Below are positions 1 through 8,529 of a stretch of DNA of 64,000 bases, piece after piece. The first letter of the stretch is position 1, and each line of letters starts with the position of its first letter. A program made the translations under genes and the position numbers. The stretch covers positions 248,001 through 312,000 of the forward strand of contig NZ_KB898191.1 of NCBI RefSeq assembly GCF_000377505.1, written 5' to 3'. Origin of the DNA: Paenibacillus massiliensis 2301065 = DSM 16942. GTDB taxonomy: Bacteria > Bacillota > Bacilli > Paenibacillales > Paenibacillaceae. The notes under the pieces are model-generated. The model searched no databases, was not told the origin of the DNA, and saw nothing but the letters and a program-made list of their open reading frames with translations.

Positions 1-3000
1 CTCTGTCTTGTCCAATGTGAGCTCCGTGAGCTCAATAGGGTCCAGTATGATATTTGCACTAGTGTAATTCAATGCATAGTCGAACAAGTCCACTTTAATT
101 CTATGCGTAGAAAGACCGTTCTGCGTCAGTGTATCACGAACGTTGCTAATATCCATGGTGACCTTATTTACAGCGGTACCATCCGCCAGCTTCTCATCCG
201 CATCACGAATTGGATACAGATCGCTCAGGGCACCGCCGTCTAGGGTAGCCAATTGCAGACCACTAATATAGTGATTGTCTGTAATATTCATTTGCAGGAA
301 GGTCTTTCCATCCTTTTCATAAATGTTGTAATCCGTCAGCACAGGTCCGGTCTTGTCATAGGCAAAATCAAAGCTCCATGTGTCCTTACCTTGCCCATTC
401 GTTCCTGCCGCAGTAGCTTCTATCTTGTAGGTATACATACCCTCTGGCACTTCACTGTTATTCGTATCCAATCCATCAAAGGTCGGGGAAGTACCGAGCA
501 GCGCTTCCGCCCAGCTTACCAGATCAAGGGATGGGAAATACAAGGACTTGCGTACATGTGAATAATTGGTTTCCTTATACACATGCCCGTCTTTACCCAT
601 GACTGTGAAGCTCATATCCTCCGCATTGCGAAGCAGTCCCGTGTTCGTACCCAGGATTTTAGAGCTGTTGCCCAGACTCTGTGGAGAGATTGCAAATTTC
701 TCTGGCATCACTCCCCAGTTTAATCCTTTGGCGATGGCAATATGATTTTGTCCCAGCACATTGCCCTGCTCTGGGAATGCATTGTATACCGTGCTCCCAA
801 ACATGGAGTAGCCTTCATCACCATATTCAGTTCCATCCAGCATCGGCAGCTGTCCCCAGTCTCCGTAGAAGGCCAGGAAAGGCAACGAAAGATCCACACC
901 GGAATCAGCGTCCAGCATGACAAATCCGTCTACAAAAGTTCCGTTAGGTGTCTGACGATTGAATTGTGCTTTCATCGTATCTGACAGTGTAATCGTAACT
1001 GTAACCGCTGCGCTTCCTCGAGCAGGTACGGTTACCTTGCCATTAGTTGCTCCACTGTATTGAATGTTGATGCCATTACCAGCATAATCCGTAGATTTCT
1101 GTTCCAGCAGAGACTTGCCGTTGCTAGTTATTACATTCTCAGATAAGGCTGCTGTATTCAGCTCATAGCTCAACTCCTCATCAGAGATGCTATGGATGCG
1201 GAAGGTGAACGAGTAGCTTCCACTCTTGCCGTCTCCCAGCTCGGCCTTCGGTCTATCATTGCCCTCTACGCTCAAGTACGCTCCAGTCGTAATGGCTCCG
1301 GTCACATCTGCCAGACCAGCACCCTGTTTGCGTGGGGAATAGAATTGACCACTGCTTGCATCCTTCGCCGGATGAGCTGTACTCATCAGTAAGGAATGCA
1401 CCAATTTCTCCTGGGTCACCGGATCAGTGATGCTCAGTGTGTTCGTGACATATTGCTTCACCAGAGCTTCTGCACCTGCAATATGAGGCGAAGCCATGGA
1501 AGTCCCGCTCATGCTCTTGTAGGCATTGCCGAGAACCGTGGAATAGATCCCCTCGCCTGGAGCTGTAATCTCAGGCTTCAGCTTCAAGTCTGGCGCTACG
1601 CCCCACGAGGAGAACGCAGACATATTACCGCCTTCTGGATTCGTTATGCTTGTCTTCAAGGAATCACTCAGTGTTAATTTTTTCGTCTGCAATCCAGCCA
1701 GATATTCTCCGTCGTTCTGTGAGATGGCTACAGCCGGGATATAATAGGAGCCAATGTCCATTTTTAGCTGACCCGCTACATTGTTATAGACGACCACTGC
1801 TACCGCACCAGCTGCGTAGGCATTGTTCAGCTTTTGCTGGAAGCTGATTTCACCACCACGTGAGATCAGGGCAATTTTCCCCTTCAGATTTCCAGCGTTT
1901 TGAATGTCCGTAGTACTCCCCAACCCTACGTGAACATAGTCATATGTATCATTCAGTCCCTGGATTTTGGGATCACTATCATAAGACTGATCATTGAATA
2001 CAATTTTGCGGTCTCCGCCAGCAATGTATGGAACATCCGACAATGTCATATTCGCCATGCTGGCTACAGACAGTGCAGAAGCGTACGTGGACGGTGATGC
2101 CACGATGGAATTGTCCGGGTCCGTCGCGAACGGCAGGTTCTGACCTGACTGATTACCATAGGCAGAGCTGTAGCTGTTACCTGCTGCCACAACCAGATTG
2201 ACGCCAGCCTTTCCGATTCGATCGTACATCTCATCCTTGCTGGCCTCACCTTCCGTGCTGAAACCTGCATTGGCACCAAGACTCATATTAATGACGTCAG
2301 CACCCAGTTTTACCGAATCCTCTAGTGCAGCAATGATGCTCGCATCATTCGTGGAACCGTTCATGTCATCAAATACTTTCATAATCATGAGCTGTGCATC
2401 TGGCGCTACTCCCTTCAAGCGGTCACCGTTAGCTGCCACGATCCCTGCAACATGTGTACCATGCTCATTATCCGGGTCCCCGGATGGGATGACATTCGTG
2501 TCCTTGTCCGCATAATCATACGCATAGGGCACCTTGTCATTCACGTACACAGCATCCACATCGGAAATGCCAGAGGACATGCTTGTACTACCTAGCACGT
2601 TACTTACCTTCTGGCGTGTGTGCTTGAGCGTAAGTGCTGGTGGCATGTTCTTGGAGAAGGCCTCATGTTTCCAATCCAGCCCTGTGTCCACGACGGCTAC
2701 TGTCGTACCTTTCCCTGTATATCCTGAACTGTTCGCCGTATTGGCACCAATCATTGCAGAGCTGCTCTCCATCAGTGTGCCGATGGACTGTACAGGCTCA
2801 ATGGGGCCATAGGTAGTAGCAACCCAGGCATTCTTTACACCCGGAAGCTGCTGGATTCCTTCCAGGTTACTGTAGTCTGCTTTGATGGAGAATGCATTCA
2901 TAACCATGTAATAGTCATACAGGACTTCTATTTCAGGCGCTTCTGCAAGCTCAGTGCTCGATGTAGAAGGAACAGTCAGCTTGGACTCACGAAGCGCTTG

Positions 3001-3555
3001 CCCCATCAACCCCTGCTGATTCAAGGTCGGCTCCGTCTGTGCCTCTTCAGCCGCCGCCTGCTCTGCGAACTCCTCCTCAGCAAGCTTTTGGATGCGGTTT
3101 TTTACGGTTCTATGCTGAACTTCAAGATTATTCTCGCTGGTGCTGAATGAACTGATTCGGCTGCGAAGCGCCTGTGCAGATGTACGCGATAGCAGTGGAG
3201 CACCATCCAATTCCACCATGATGATGACTTCCCCACCAGGCTCATAAGTCGTATTGATCACACTTGCTGGGCCATCCGTGCCATAAGTGACCTCTCCCAC
3301 AGCTTTAAGAGCTGCCCCATTATTCGGCAGAGTACCTGTCTCCAGTTGTGTTCTAAAGGACGGCCCCCCCGAGCCATACCTTCCTGCCTGATTCGTAGAT
3401 GACGTCCCGAACTCGGATAAAGCTGACGCCGATATTCCGGTCCATTCTTGCCCTGCCTCTTGTGCAAAGCCAATTCCTGTAGCACCCAAGCTGTTACCTA
3501 CGAGCAAGGCGGTAACGATACTTGCTGCCCACTGTTTCTTCCAACGGTTGACCAA
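1..3555 (-). CDS. Secreted S8 (subtilisin-like) serine protease, C-terminus cut by window edge
   Basis: The first 1185 codons are present; the 3' end lies outside the window. A basic, hydrophobic signal peptide (VNRWKKQWAASIVTALLVG) ends near AQEA. An inhibitor_I9-like prodomain probably fills residues 90-240. The catalytic triad is visible: Asp in VAVVDTGLDW (about 288), His in DNEHGTHVAGIVA (about 365), Ser in MSGTSMASPHIAGA (about 684). A PA-type insertion (about 520-590, IVFNDQSY to AGAVAVVVYNN) lies between His and Ser, followed by Fn3-like beta domains, as in large cell-envelope/C5a-peptidase-like subtilases. The chosen TTG start has a strong ribosome site (GGGAGGGG) at good spacing. 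An in-frame ATG at 3600 would add 15 residues but lacks this site. The role is extracellular protein degradation; surface anchoring cannot be judged without the C-terminus. The promoter carries a Fur box, so iron limitation probably induces it. Confidence 0.93.
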   Translation of the reverse strand, partial: MVNRWKKQWAASIVTALLVGNSLGATGIGFAQEAGQEWTGISASALSEFGTSSTNQAGRYGSGGPSFRTQLETGTLPNNGAALKAVGEVTYGTDGPASVINTTYEPGGEVIIMVELDGAPLLSRTSAQALRSRISSFSTSENNLEVQHRTVKNRIQKLAEEEFAEQAAAEEAQTEPTLNQQGLMGQALRESKLTVPSTSSTELAEAPEIEVLYDYYMVMNAFSIKADYSNLEGIQQLPGVKNAWVATTYGPIEPVQSIGTLMESSSAMIGANTANSSGYTGKGTTVAVVDTGLDWKHEAFSKNMPPALTLKHTRQKVSNVLGSTSMSSGISDVDAVYVNDKVPYAYDYADKDTNVIPSGDPDNEHGTHVAGIVAANGDRLKGVAPDAQLMIMKVFDDMNGSTNDASIIAALEDSVKLGADVINMSLGANAGFSTEGEASKDEMYDRIGKAGVNLVVAAGNSYSSAYGNQSGQNLPFATDPDNSIVASPSTYASALSVASMANMTLSDVPYIAGGDRKIVFNDQSYDSDPKIQGLNDTYDYVHVGLGSTTDIQNAGNLKGKIALISRGGEISFQQKLNNAYAAGAVAVVVYNNVAGQLKMDIGSYYIPAVAISQNDGEYLAGLQTKKLTLSDSLKTSITNPEGGNMSAFSSWGVAPDLKLKPEITAPGEGIYSTVLGNAYKSMSGTSMASPHIAGAEALVKQYVTNTLSITDPVTQEKLVHSLLMSTAHPAKDASSGQFYSPRKQGAGLADVTGAITTGAYLSVEGNDRPKAELGDGKSGSYSFTFRIHSISDEELSYELNTAALSENVITSNGKSLLEQKSTDYAGNGINIQYSGATNGKVTVPARGSAAVTVTITLSDTMKAQFNRQTPNGTFVDGFVMLDADSGVDLSLPFLAFYGDWGQLPMLDGTEYGDEGYSMFGSTVYNAFPEQGNVLGQNHIAIAKGLNWGVMPEKFAISPQSLGNSSKILGTNTGLLRNAEDMSFTVMGKDGHVYKETNYSHVRKSLYFPSLDLVSWAEALLGTSPTFDGLDTNNSEVPEGMYTYKIEATAAGTNGQGKDTWSFDFAYDKTGPVLTDYNIYEKDGKTFLQMNITDNHYISGLQLATLDGGALSDLYPIRDADEKLADGTAVNKVTMDISNVRDTLTQNGLSTHRIKVDLFDYALNYTSANIILDPIELTELTLDKTE

Positions 3556-3668
3556 TCTTGTCCCCTCCCGAACTTGATATACACTTTGATATACACTCAT
3601 GAATAAGACCCGGCCGGATCCATATCAGCATCATTTCTGTATCTGTCTCTAGCGCGATGCCCATAAAT

Positions 3669-3717
3669 GATAATGATAATTATTATCAATATAAAGAATA
3701 GTAGTAGATATCGTCAA
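3669..3717 (-). promoter_or_regulatory. SigA-type promoter with Fur box for the S8 protease
   Basis: On the minus strand TTGACG (3717-3712) and TTATAT (3694-3689) are 17 bp apart. Directly downstream, where transcription should start, 3669-3687 reads GATAATGATAATTATTATC, which matches the classical 19-bp Fur consensus at 18 of 19 positions. Repression by iron-loaded Fur is the inference. Confidence 0.8.
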
Positions 3718-3718
3718 T

Positions 3719-3753
3719 AAAAAAATGTCTACCGCTAGTTGTCGGCAGACATT
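3719..3753 (-). terminator. Intrinsic terminator-like hairpin reading on the minus strand
   Basis: Arms 3724-3734 and 3743-3753 pair over 11 bp with one mismatch, and on the minus strand are followed by a run of T. No minus-strand gene precedes it. It may insulate the protease promoter from antisense transcription out of the kdpD region, or end an unrecognised small RNA. Confidence 0.5.
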
Positions 3754-4062
3754 CTTCCTGTAAATATACGATTCAAATTCTTCAAAGGGATACGATAATA
3801 ACCCATAAATATAACTCACAAGACTCCATCATACTTTATTGGGACAGCATACCCTACAGTACAATAATCAGCTTTAATACGTTAACGATCGCTTCTCCCC
3901 GAAAGCCTCGTACCCCGCCCTCCTGAGCTCGTTTATGCTCATGTTTTTTAGGCCTTCATCATATTTTTATGAAATTTTTACACCCTGGAATGATATCTTT
4001 TACTCCTTTTTTACAGTAACCTAAAGTGTGAATGCATCGAACAAGGAACAGGGTGTGATAAC
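3754..4062. other. Intergenic region upstream of kdpD-like gene, no gene seen
   Basis: About 300 bp without a convincing ORF on either strand. It should hold the promoter of the kdpD-like gene. I see no riboswitch that I can name; a c-di-AMP (ydaO-type) riboswitch was considered because of the potassium theme, but no recognisable core is present. Confidence 0.5.
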
Positions 4063-5622
4063 TTGTCTGCACAGGATCGATTTCGATTTTGGATAAAATC
4101 AGGACCGTACCTAGGGACCACATTAGGCATGACAATAATGACGGTTATCTTACAGCAGCTTGGAGTCGATCTGGTGAGTATTGCATTACTCTACTTGCTG
4201 CCGGTACTTGTCAATGCTGCAATATGGGGCCTGTATGCAGCTATATATGCTGCCTGTCTAGGCGTGCTGGGCTTTAACTTCTTTTTCGTGCCCCCACTTG
4301 CGAGCTTCTCCGTATCGGATGCGCACTATCTGGTTACCTTCGGAGTGTATTTTGCAGTAGCTGCTCTTACAGCTGGGCTAGCGGCCAAGTTGAATAAGCA
4401 AATTCGTATATCCGCTCAGAGAGAGGCACACACTGCAGCGCTGTATACCCTTAGCAAGCAACTGGGCACGACCAATGATACGTCCAGCTTACTGGCCCAA
4501 TTTGCTGAGCACGTGCATAGTAGCCTTGGGATAGACACATTTGTTTACCTAGCAGAGTCGAGCAGTTCGCTCGTTCTTGTCTACCCGTTGACTCCCTCAG
4601 CAGACAACGGGTCGATTTCTACTGAGGCAGCTCTCGCCAAAAACGTATATGTGACGGGAGAAGCCTCGGCACTGTCCCCCAGCGACTCAGATAAATCGTT
4701 AGGCTATATGCTACCTCTACGAACAGAAGATGGTCCCTTTGGTGTACTGGCATTGTATATGTCGCAAGAAGCAGCTGTCGGGAGCAGCAATGAATATTTT
4801 CGTCTCTTTGAGGGACTTGGCGGATTGATCTCCAGTGCCATTGCGCGAATCAAGCTGGCGGAAGAGGCCAGGCTTGCTCACGTCACAGCCGAGTCAGAGC
4901 GTCTGCGCACAGCCATTCTGAATTCAGTATCGCATGAGCTACGAACCCCACTTGCAGCCATTATCGGCTCGGCTACAGGACTAATTGAGAATGAACGACT
5001 CTTCTCTCAGGAGGATCGTGCAGAACTGTTAATGACAATTCGAGACGGAGCCCTGCGCATGAATCGTCTAGTGCTGAATTTGCTAGGGATGGCACGACTT
5101 GAAGGTGGTATGCTGCGTCTACGAGAGAACTGGTGCGACATTGAGGATATAATTGGTGTGACGCTGTCCCAGGTCAAGGACGACCAGGAGCATCGTGAGC
5201 TCGTAGTCAAGCTACCCGAGGGCGACCCCATCCTGGTATTCGGTGATGAGGTGCTGCTGGAGCAAATGCTGGTCAATGTCATCAGCAATGCTATAAAGTA
5301 CAGCCCGGATTACAGCAAAATTATCGTTACAGTGCGATTGGAGGCTGAACAAGTTATTATTATGGTCTCGGATCACGGTATCGGAATCCAACAGGAGGAA
5401 TATGAACGAATCTTCGATAAATTCTACCGTTCGGAGCGAGCCATGCCAATTACAGGCACAGGCTTGGGGCTGGCAATCAGCAAAGGTATCGCTGAATTGC
5501 ATGAGGGAACGATTGTAGCTGGACCCCATGAGCCACAAGGAACAACCATTACGATTACGCTGCCTGAGCGGCCAACAATGCAGCTACGTACGGACTCGCG
5601 AAAGGAGCCGGAGGAAGAATGA
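4063..5622 (+). CDS. kdpD: Short KdpD-like membrane sensor histidine kinase
   Basis: 519 residues, against about 900 for full KdpD. It starts directly with the four-helix DUF4118 membrane unit (about 12-110), so the N-terminal KdpD sensor/Usp-like half that binds nucleotides is absent. A GAF-like segment (about 130-265) is followed by the HisKA H-box SVSHELRTPL with phospho-accepting His291, the N-box LVNVISNAIKYSP, and G-boxes DHGIGI and GTGLGLAIS. The start is TTG at 4063, downstream of a purine-rich GGAACAGGGTGTGA. It overlaps the response regulator by ATGA, so the two are translationally coupled. No kdpFABC pump genes are within the window, so potassium control is inferred only from the family. 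The symbol is by domain homology. Confidence 0.85.
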   Translation: MSAQDRFRFWIKSGPYLGTTLGMTIMTVILQQLGVDLVSIALLYLLPVLVNAAIWGLYAAIYAACLGVLGFNFFFVPPLASFSVSDAHYLVTFGVYFAVAALTAGLAAKLNKQIRISAQREAHTAALYTLSKQLGTTNDTSSLLAQFAEHVHSSLGIDTFVYLAESSSSLVLVYPLTPSADNGSISTEAALAKNVYVTGEASALSPSDSDKSLGYMLPLRTEDGPFGVLALYMSQEAAVGSSNEYFRLFEGLGGLISSAIARIKLAEEARLAHVTAESERLRTAILNSVSHELRTPLAAIIGSATGLIENERLFSQEDRAELLMTIRDGALRMNRLVLNLLGMARLEGGMLRLRENWCDIEDIIGVTLSQVKDDQEHRELVVKLPEGDPILVFGDEVLLEQMLVNVISNAIKYSPDYSKIIVTVRLEAEQVIIMVSDHGIGIQQEEYERIFDKFYRSERAMPITGTGLGLAISKGIAELHEGTIVAGPHEPQGTTITITLPERPTMQLRTDSRKEPEEE

Positions 5623-6320
5623 CCACGCAAGAGCAAGGAGCACGAATTCTAATCATTGACGATGAACCACAGATCCGTAAGCTGCTGAAGGTCACACTGC
5701 AGGCCCATCAATATGCAGTCAGTGAAGCGGCTACAGGAGAGGAAGGCTTGCGACAGGCGACATTGACCTCGCCAGATATTATCCTGCTGGATCTCGGTCT
5801 GCCTGACAGATCCGGTATGGATGTCCTGGCAGGGATTCGGGAATGGTCGAATGTGCCTATCCTTGTCCTCACGGCCAAGGACAGAGAAGAGGACAAGATT
5901 GCTGCGCTGGATAGCGGAGCTGATGATTATGTAACCAAGCCATTCGGGATGGGGGAGCTGGTCGCACGTATCCGTGTGGCACTCAGGCATATGGCCAAGT
6001 CTACACACGAACCAATTTTGACAGCAGGAGAACTTTCCATTGATCTCGCACAGCGCATTGTCAAGCTGCGTGATGAACGAATTAAGCTGACACCGACAGA
6101 ATATGAGCTGCTCAAGGTTCTGACCACCCATGCAGGGAAGGTCGTCACACAGCGGCAGTTGCTACAGCAGGTGTGGGGTAGTCAGCATAATGAATCAGAC
6201 AGCCACTATCTGCGTATCTATATCGGCCATCTGCGCAAGAAGCTGGAGGAGGACTCCACCAGGCCCCGATGGATTATAACCGAGCCGGGAATTGGCTATC
6301 GTTTCATATCGGGAGAATAG
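5619..6320 (+). CDS. kdpE: KdpE-like OmpR-family response regulator
   Basis: 233 residues. The receiver domain has acidic pocket residues IIDDEPQ near the N-terminus, phospho-acceptor Asp58 in LLDLGLPDRSG, the conserved Thr in VLTAKD and Lys in YVTKPFG. A C-terminal winged helix ends in GIGYRFISGE, typical of OmpR/PhoB members. It is the partner of the upstream kinase, with which it shares an ATGA stop/start overlap. The DNA targets are probably outside this window because no kdp pump operon follows. No clear terminator is visible in the 227 bp after the stop; a GCCCAG/CTGGGC inverted repeat with a loop of about 30 nt at 6343-6384 lacks a T-run. Confidence 0.88.
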   Translation: MTTQEQGARILIIDDEPQIRKLLKVTLQAHQYAVSEAATGEEGLRQATLTSPDIILLDLGLPDRSGMDVLAGIREWSNVPILVLTAKDREEDKIAALDSGADDYVTKPFGMGELVARIRVALRHMAKSTHEPILTAGELSIDLAQRIVKLRDERIKLTPTEYELLKVLTTHAGKVVTQRQLLQQVWGSQHNESDSHYLRIYIGHLRKKLEEDSTRPRWIITEPGIGYRFISGE

Positions 6321-6547
6321 CAACGTAAGAATACCCAAAAAGCCCAGTGACGACTAGCGAGTGTATCGCCAGGCCAATCTGGGCATCAGGATTTCGGTAT
6401 CATCAATCCTACCTCATACCTATCCACTTGTTCATCTTTCCTGCCTCATACCTGCCTCCTACTATCCTCTTGTGCAACAATCTATCCCATGCCATCCGGC
6501 TTATTCTATACGGACCCTAGTACAAACTCATAGCTCCTTCCGTTCAA

Positions 6548-6898
6548 CTACGAGCTAGCTGTCAGGTCCTGATAAGCTTCAATATTCTTCTCACCCCACG
6601 CCACAATCAATTCGATAATCGGTGCCAGCTCTTGTCCAGCTTTTGTAAGTGAGTACTCTACACGCGGGGGAATCTCGTGATACTGTTCCCTGTGCACGAT
6701 GCCATAGTCCGTTAGCTCCTTCAGACAATTTGTCAGCGTCGTGCCCGTAATTCCATCGAGATTTCGCTTTAATTCGTTATACCTGATAGTCTTATACTCA
6801 CACAAGAGGGCCAAAATCGGCAAATTCCACTTCCTACCGATGATGTTGAAGGCAAATGTCGCCGGACAGAGGCTATCTAATTGGGGCGCATAATTCAT
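6548..6898 (-). CDS. HxlR-family (MarR-like winged helix) transcriptional regulator
   Basis: 116 residues, the full length of the HxlR family. The winged-helix core runs from about 12 to 105, with the family motif IGRKWNLPIL and the recognition helix region GITGTTLTNCLKEL. Cys11 lies just before the first helix, the place of the redox-sensing cysteine in YodB/HypR-like members; Cys33 and Cys58 are also present. The start has a GGAGGTATAACG leader. It is divergent from a DsbA-like gene with 167 bp between them, and a perfect palindrome lies directly upstream, which suggests autoregulation and control of the neighbour in response to thiol stress. The inducer is not known. Confidence 0.88.
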   Translation of the reverse strand: MNYAPQLDSLCPATFAFNIIGRKWNLPILALLCEYKTIRYNELKRNLDGITGTTLTNCLKELTDYGIVHREQYHEIPPRVEYSLTKAGQELAPIIELIVAWGEKNIEAYQDLTASS

Positions 6899-6912
6899 CG
6901 TTATACCTCCTA

Positions 6913-6931
6913 TAGTATATTTTTTATACTA
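6913..6931. promoter_or_regulatory. Probable HxlR operator palindrome
   Basis: A perfect 7-5-7 inverted repeat, TAGTATA-N5-TATACTA, sits beside the ribosome site of the hxlR-type gene. A related set of half sites (TAGTA...TTAGTATA) follows at 6946-6964. The sequence type resembles operators of the YodB/CatR group. Binding is inferred. Confidence 0.6.
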
Positions 6932-7065
6932 GGTTGTTTTAACAATAGTACTTGTTAGTATATATAGTTCTAATATAATTGTCTATACATAGAATAACTA
7001 GATTGATTGGTATCTTAGACAGACTTATTTGCTCCTAAAATCAAGCATCATGAAAGGACAATCCT

Positions 7066-7980
7066 ATGAATAATCCAATGAATTGCAATCTTGAGACAGG
7101 TGTATGCGGGATCGGTGAGGACGACTCCCTGCAGATCGTGGATTTGAATACACCAAGTCAAAAAATCACCCTCTATTATGTAACAGACCCTATCTGTTCA
7201 CACTGTTGGGCATTAGAGCCTGTGTTGAATCGCTTTCTCAAGCAATACGGGCATTATTTCAAGCTGCAGGTGGTGATGGGTGGACTGCTGCCGGGTTGGT
7301 CAGGGTTCGCTGACAGTGCCAATGGAATTCGCCAGCCTGCTGATGTTGCTCCTCACTGGCGAGAGGTTGGTGAACATTCACGCATGCCTATTGATGGTGC
7401 AGTCTGGTATAACGATCCCATCCAGTCCTCGTATCCCCCCTCTAGAGTGTTCAAGGTTATTCAGAAGAAGGATACACACAAGGCTCTGGATTTTCTGAGA
7501 AAAGCGAGAGAGGCTGTCTTCGTTCACAATCAAAATATCGCAAAAGACGATGTATTAAAGCAATTGGTAGGGGATATCGGTCTGAATGGAGAAGCTGTAG
7601 TGACCGAAGCAGCACTTGATTCATCTCAGGCGTTGTTGGACAAGGATTTTGAACTGTCCGCCAGACTTGGTGTGAGAGGATTCCCAACCCTAATGTTGGT
7701 CAATGAGGAGAATCAGGGTGTTAAAGTCGTAGGTGCCCGTTCTCTGGACATGTATGTCGAAGGATTGAAGCAGGTGCTCCAGCAAAATCCCGTTCCCGCA
7801 GCCCCGCCAGTTCTCAAGGATTGGCTTAGCGAAGGGCATTCGATCTATGCCAAGGAGCTGGAGATCATGTATGATCTTCAGCAAGAGGACGTGGCTGAAT
7901 TCGTGGAGCGTACTGTGCCTTCCGTAGCTTATCAGACGCGTGACGTACTGGGCGAACTATGTATTATACCGATCAAGTAA
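7066..7980 (+). CDS. DsbA-family / SpxH(YjbH)-like thiol protein
   Basis: 304 residues with no signal peptide, so cytoplasmic. A thioredoxin-fold CxxC (CSHC, Cys44-Cys47, in DPICSHCWALEP) and the cis-Pro motif GVRGFPTLML mark the DsbA/FrnE superfamily. The CxxC followed by WALEP and the overall length match SpxH (YjbH), the adaptor that presents Spx to ClpXP. A second cysteine pair (Cys7, Cys14) lies at the N-terminus. The role is either a disulfide-active oxidoreductase or a ClpXP adaptor; the sequence alone does not separate them. Divergence from an HxlR regulator with a candidate sensor cysteine supports a disulfide or electrophile stress role. A strong terminator follows. Confidence 0.75.
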   Translation: MNNPMNCNLETGVCGIGEDDSLQIVDLNTPSQKITLYYVTDPICSHCWALEPVLNRFLKQYGHYFKLQVVMGGLLPGWSGFADSANGIRQPADVAPHWREVGEHSRMPIDGAVWYNDPIQSSYPPSRVFKVIQKKDTHKALDFLRKAREAVFVHNQNIAKDDVLKQLVGDIGLNGEAVVTEAALDSSQALLDKDFELSARLGVRGFPTLMLVNEENQGVKVVGARSLDMYVEGLKQVLQQNPVPAAPPVLKDWLSEGHSIYAKELEIMYDLQQEDVAEFVERTVPSVAYQTRDVLGELCIIPIK

Positions 7981-7986
7981 ATACAC

Positions 7987-8034
7987 AAGAGGCTTGTCCT
8001 ATACCGAAAGCTATAGGCAAGCCTCTTCTTTTGT
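7987..8034 (+). terminator. Rho-independent terminator after the SpxH-like gene
   Basis: Arms 7987-8003 and 8012-8027 pair over 16 bp with one bulged base, and are followed by CTTTTGTT. Confidence 0.85.
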
Positions 8035-8169
8035 TAGCGGCAGCAACTTCAATCTTGTGTCTGAACAGCTTCGTGTTATATCCATCCCGGGCTTTATCCA
8101 TCCTAAGGTTAGCCATTAACCATGTTCTCAACAGAAAAACCCCGTGCCTGCCTTCCTCTAGTAACCCGT

Positions 8170-8213
8170 ATAAAAATAGCTCCTATATGGTCAAAAACCA
8201 TACAGGAGCTATT
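8170..8213 (-). terminator. Terminator of tRNA-Leu
   Basis: Arms 8175-8191 and 8197-8213 pair over 17 bp with one mismatch. On the minus strand the hairpin is followed by TTTTTAT, so it ends the tRNA transcript. Confidence 0.85.
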
Positions 8214-8232
8214 GAAAAATTCTTCATTAGGA

Positions 8233-8317
<85 letters not shown>

Positions 8318-8351
8318 ATATGATCAAGTTTTCTCAAACCCGATAAATTAG

Positions 8352-8380
8352 ATTATACGCTGTGTTCAGCAAGAAAGCAA
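8352..8380 (-). promoter_or_regulatory. Promoter of tRNA-Leu
   Basis: On the minus strand TTGCTT (8380-8375) and a perfect TATAAT (8357-8352) are separated by 17 bp, about 35 bp upstream of the tRNA. Confidence 0.75.
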
Positions 8381-8529
8381 GCATTATTTCCCTAGTTATT
8401 TTACAGTACGGTGCCTCTCCTCCCCATTCGCATCATTACTCAAGGCAGGCTGTTTTTAGCAAGAAGTGACTGGAATCACTTTGTTTATTTTTGGTTGCGC
8501 TACTCTATTACATAATAGGGGGTGCTACT

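Noticed and set aside
3556-3600. ATG at 3600 as start of the S8 protease
   Set aside because: It is in frame but without a ribosome site, while the TTG at 3555 has GGGAGGGG and directly opens a proper signal peptide.
5649-6131. 160-codon minus-strand frame
   Set aside because: Antisense to the KdpE-like gene, which has all receiver and winged-helix motifs.
8464-8481. Hairpin AAGTGA/TCACTT before the acetolactate synthase gene as an attenuator or T-box terminator
   Set aside because: Only 6 bp, and the leader is too short for a T-box; no specifier or T-box sequence is seen.
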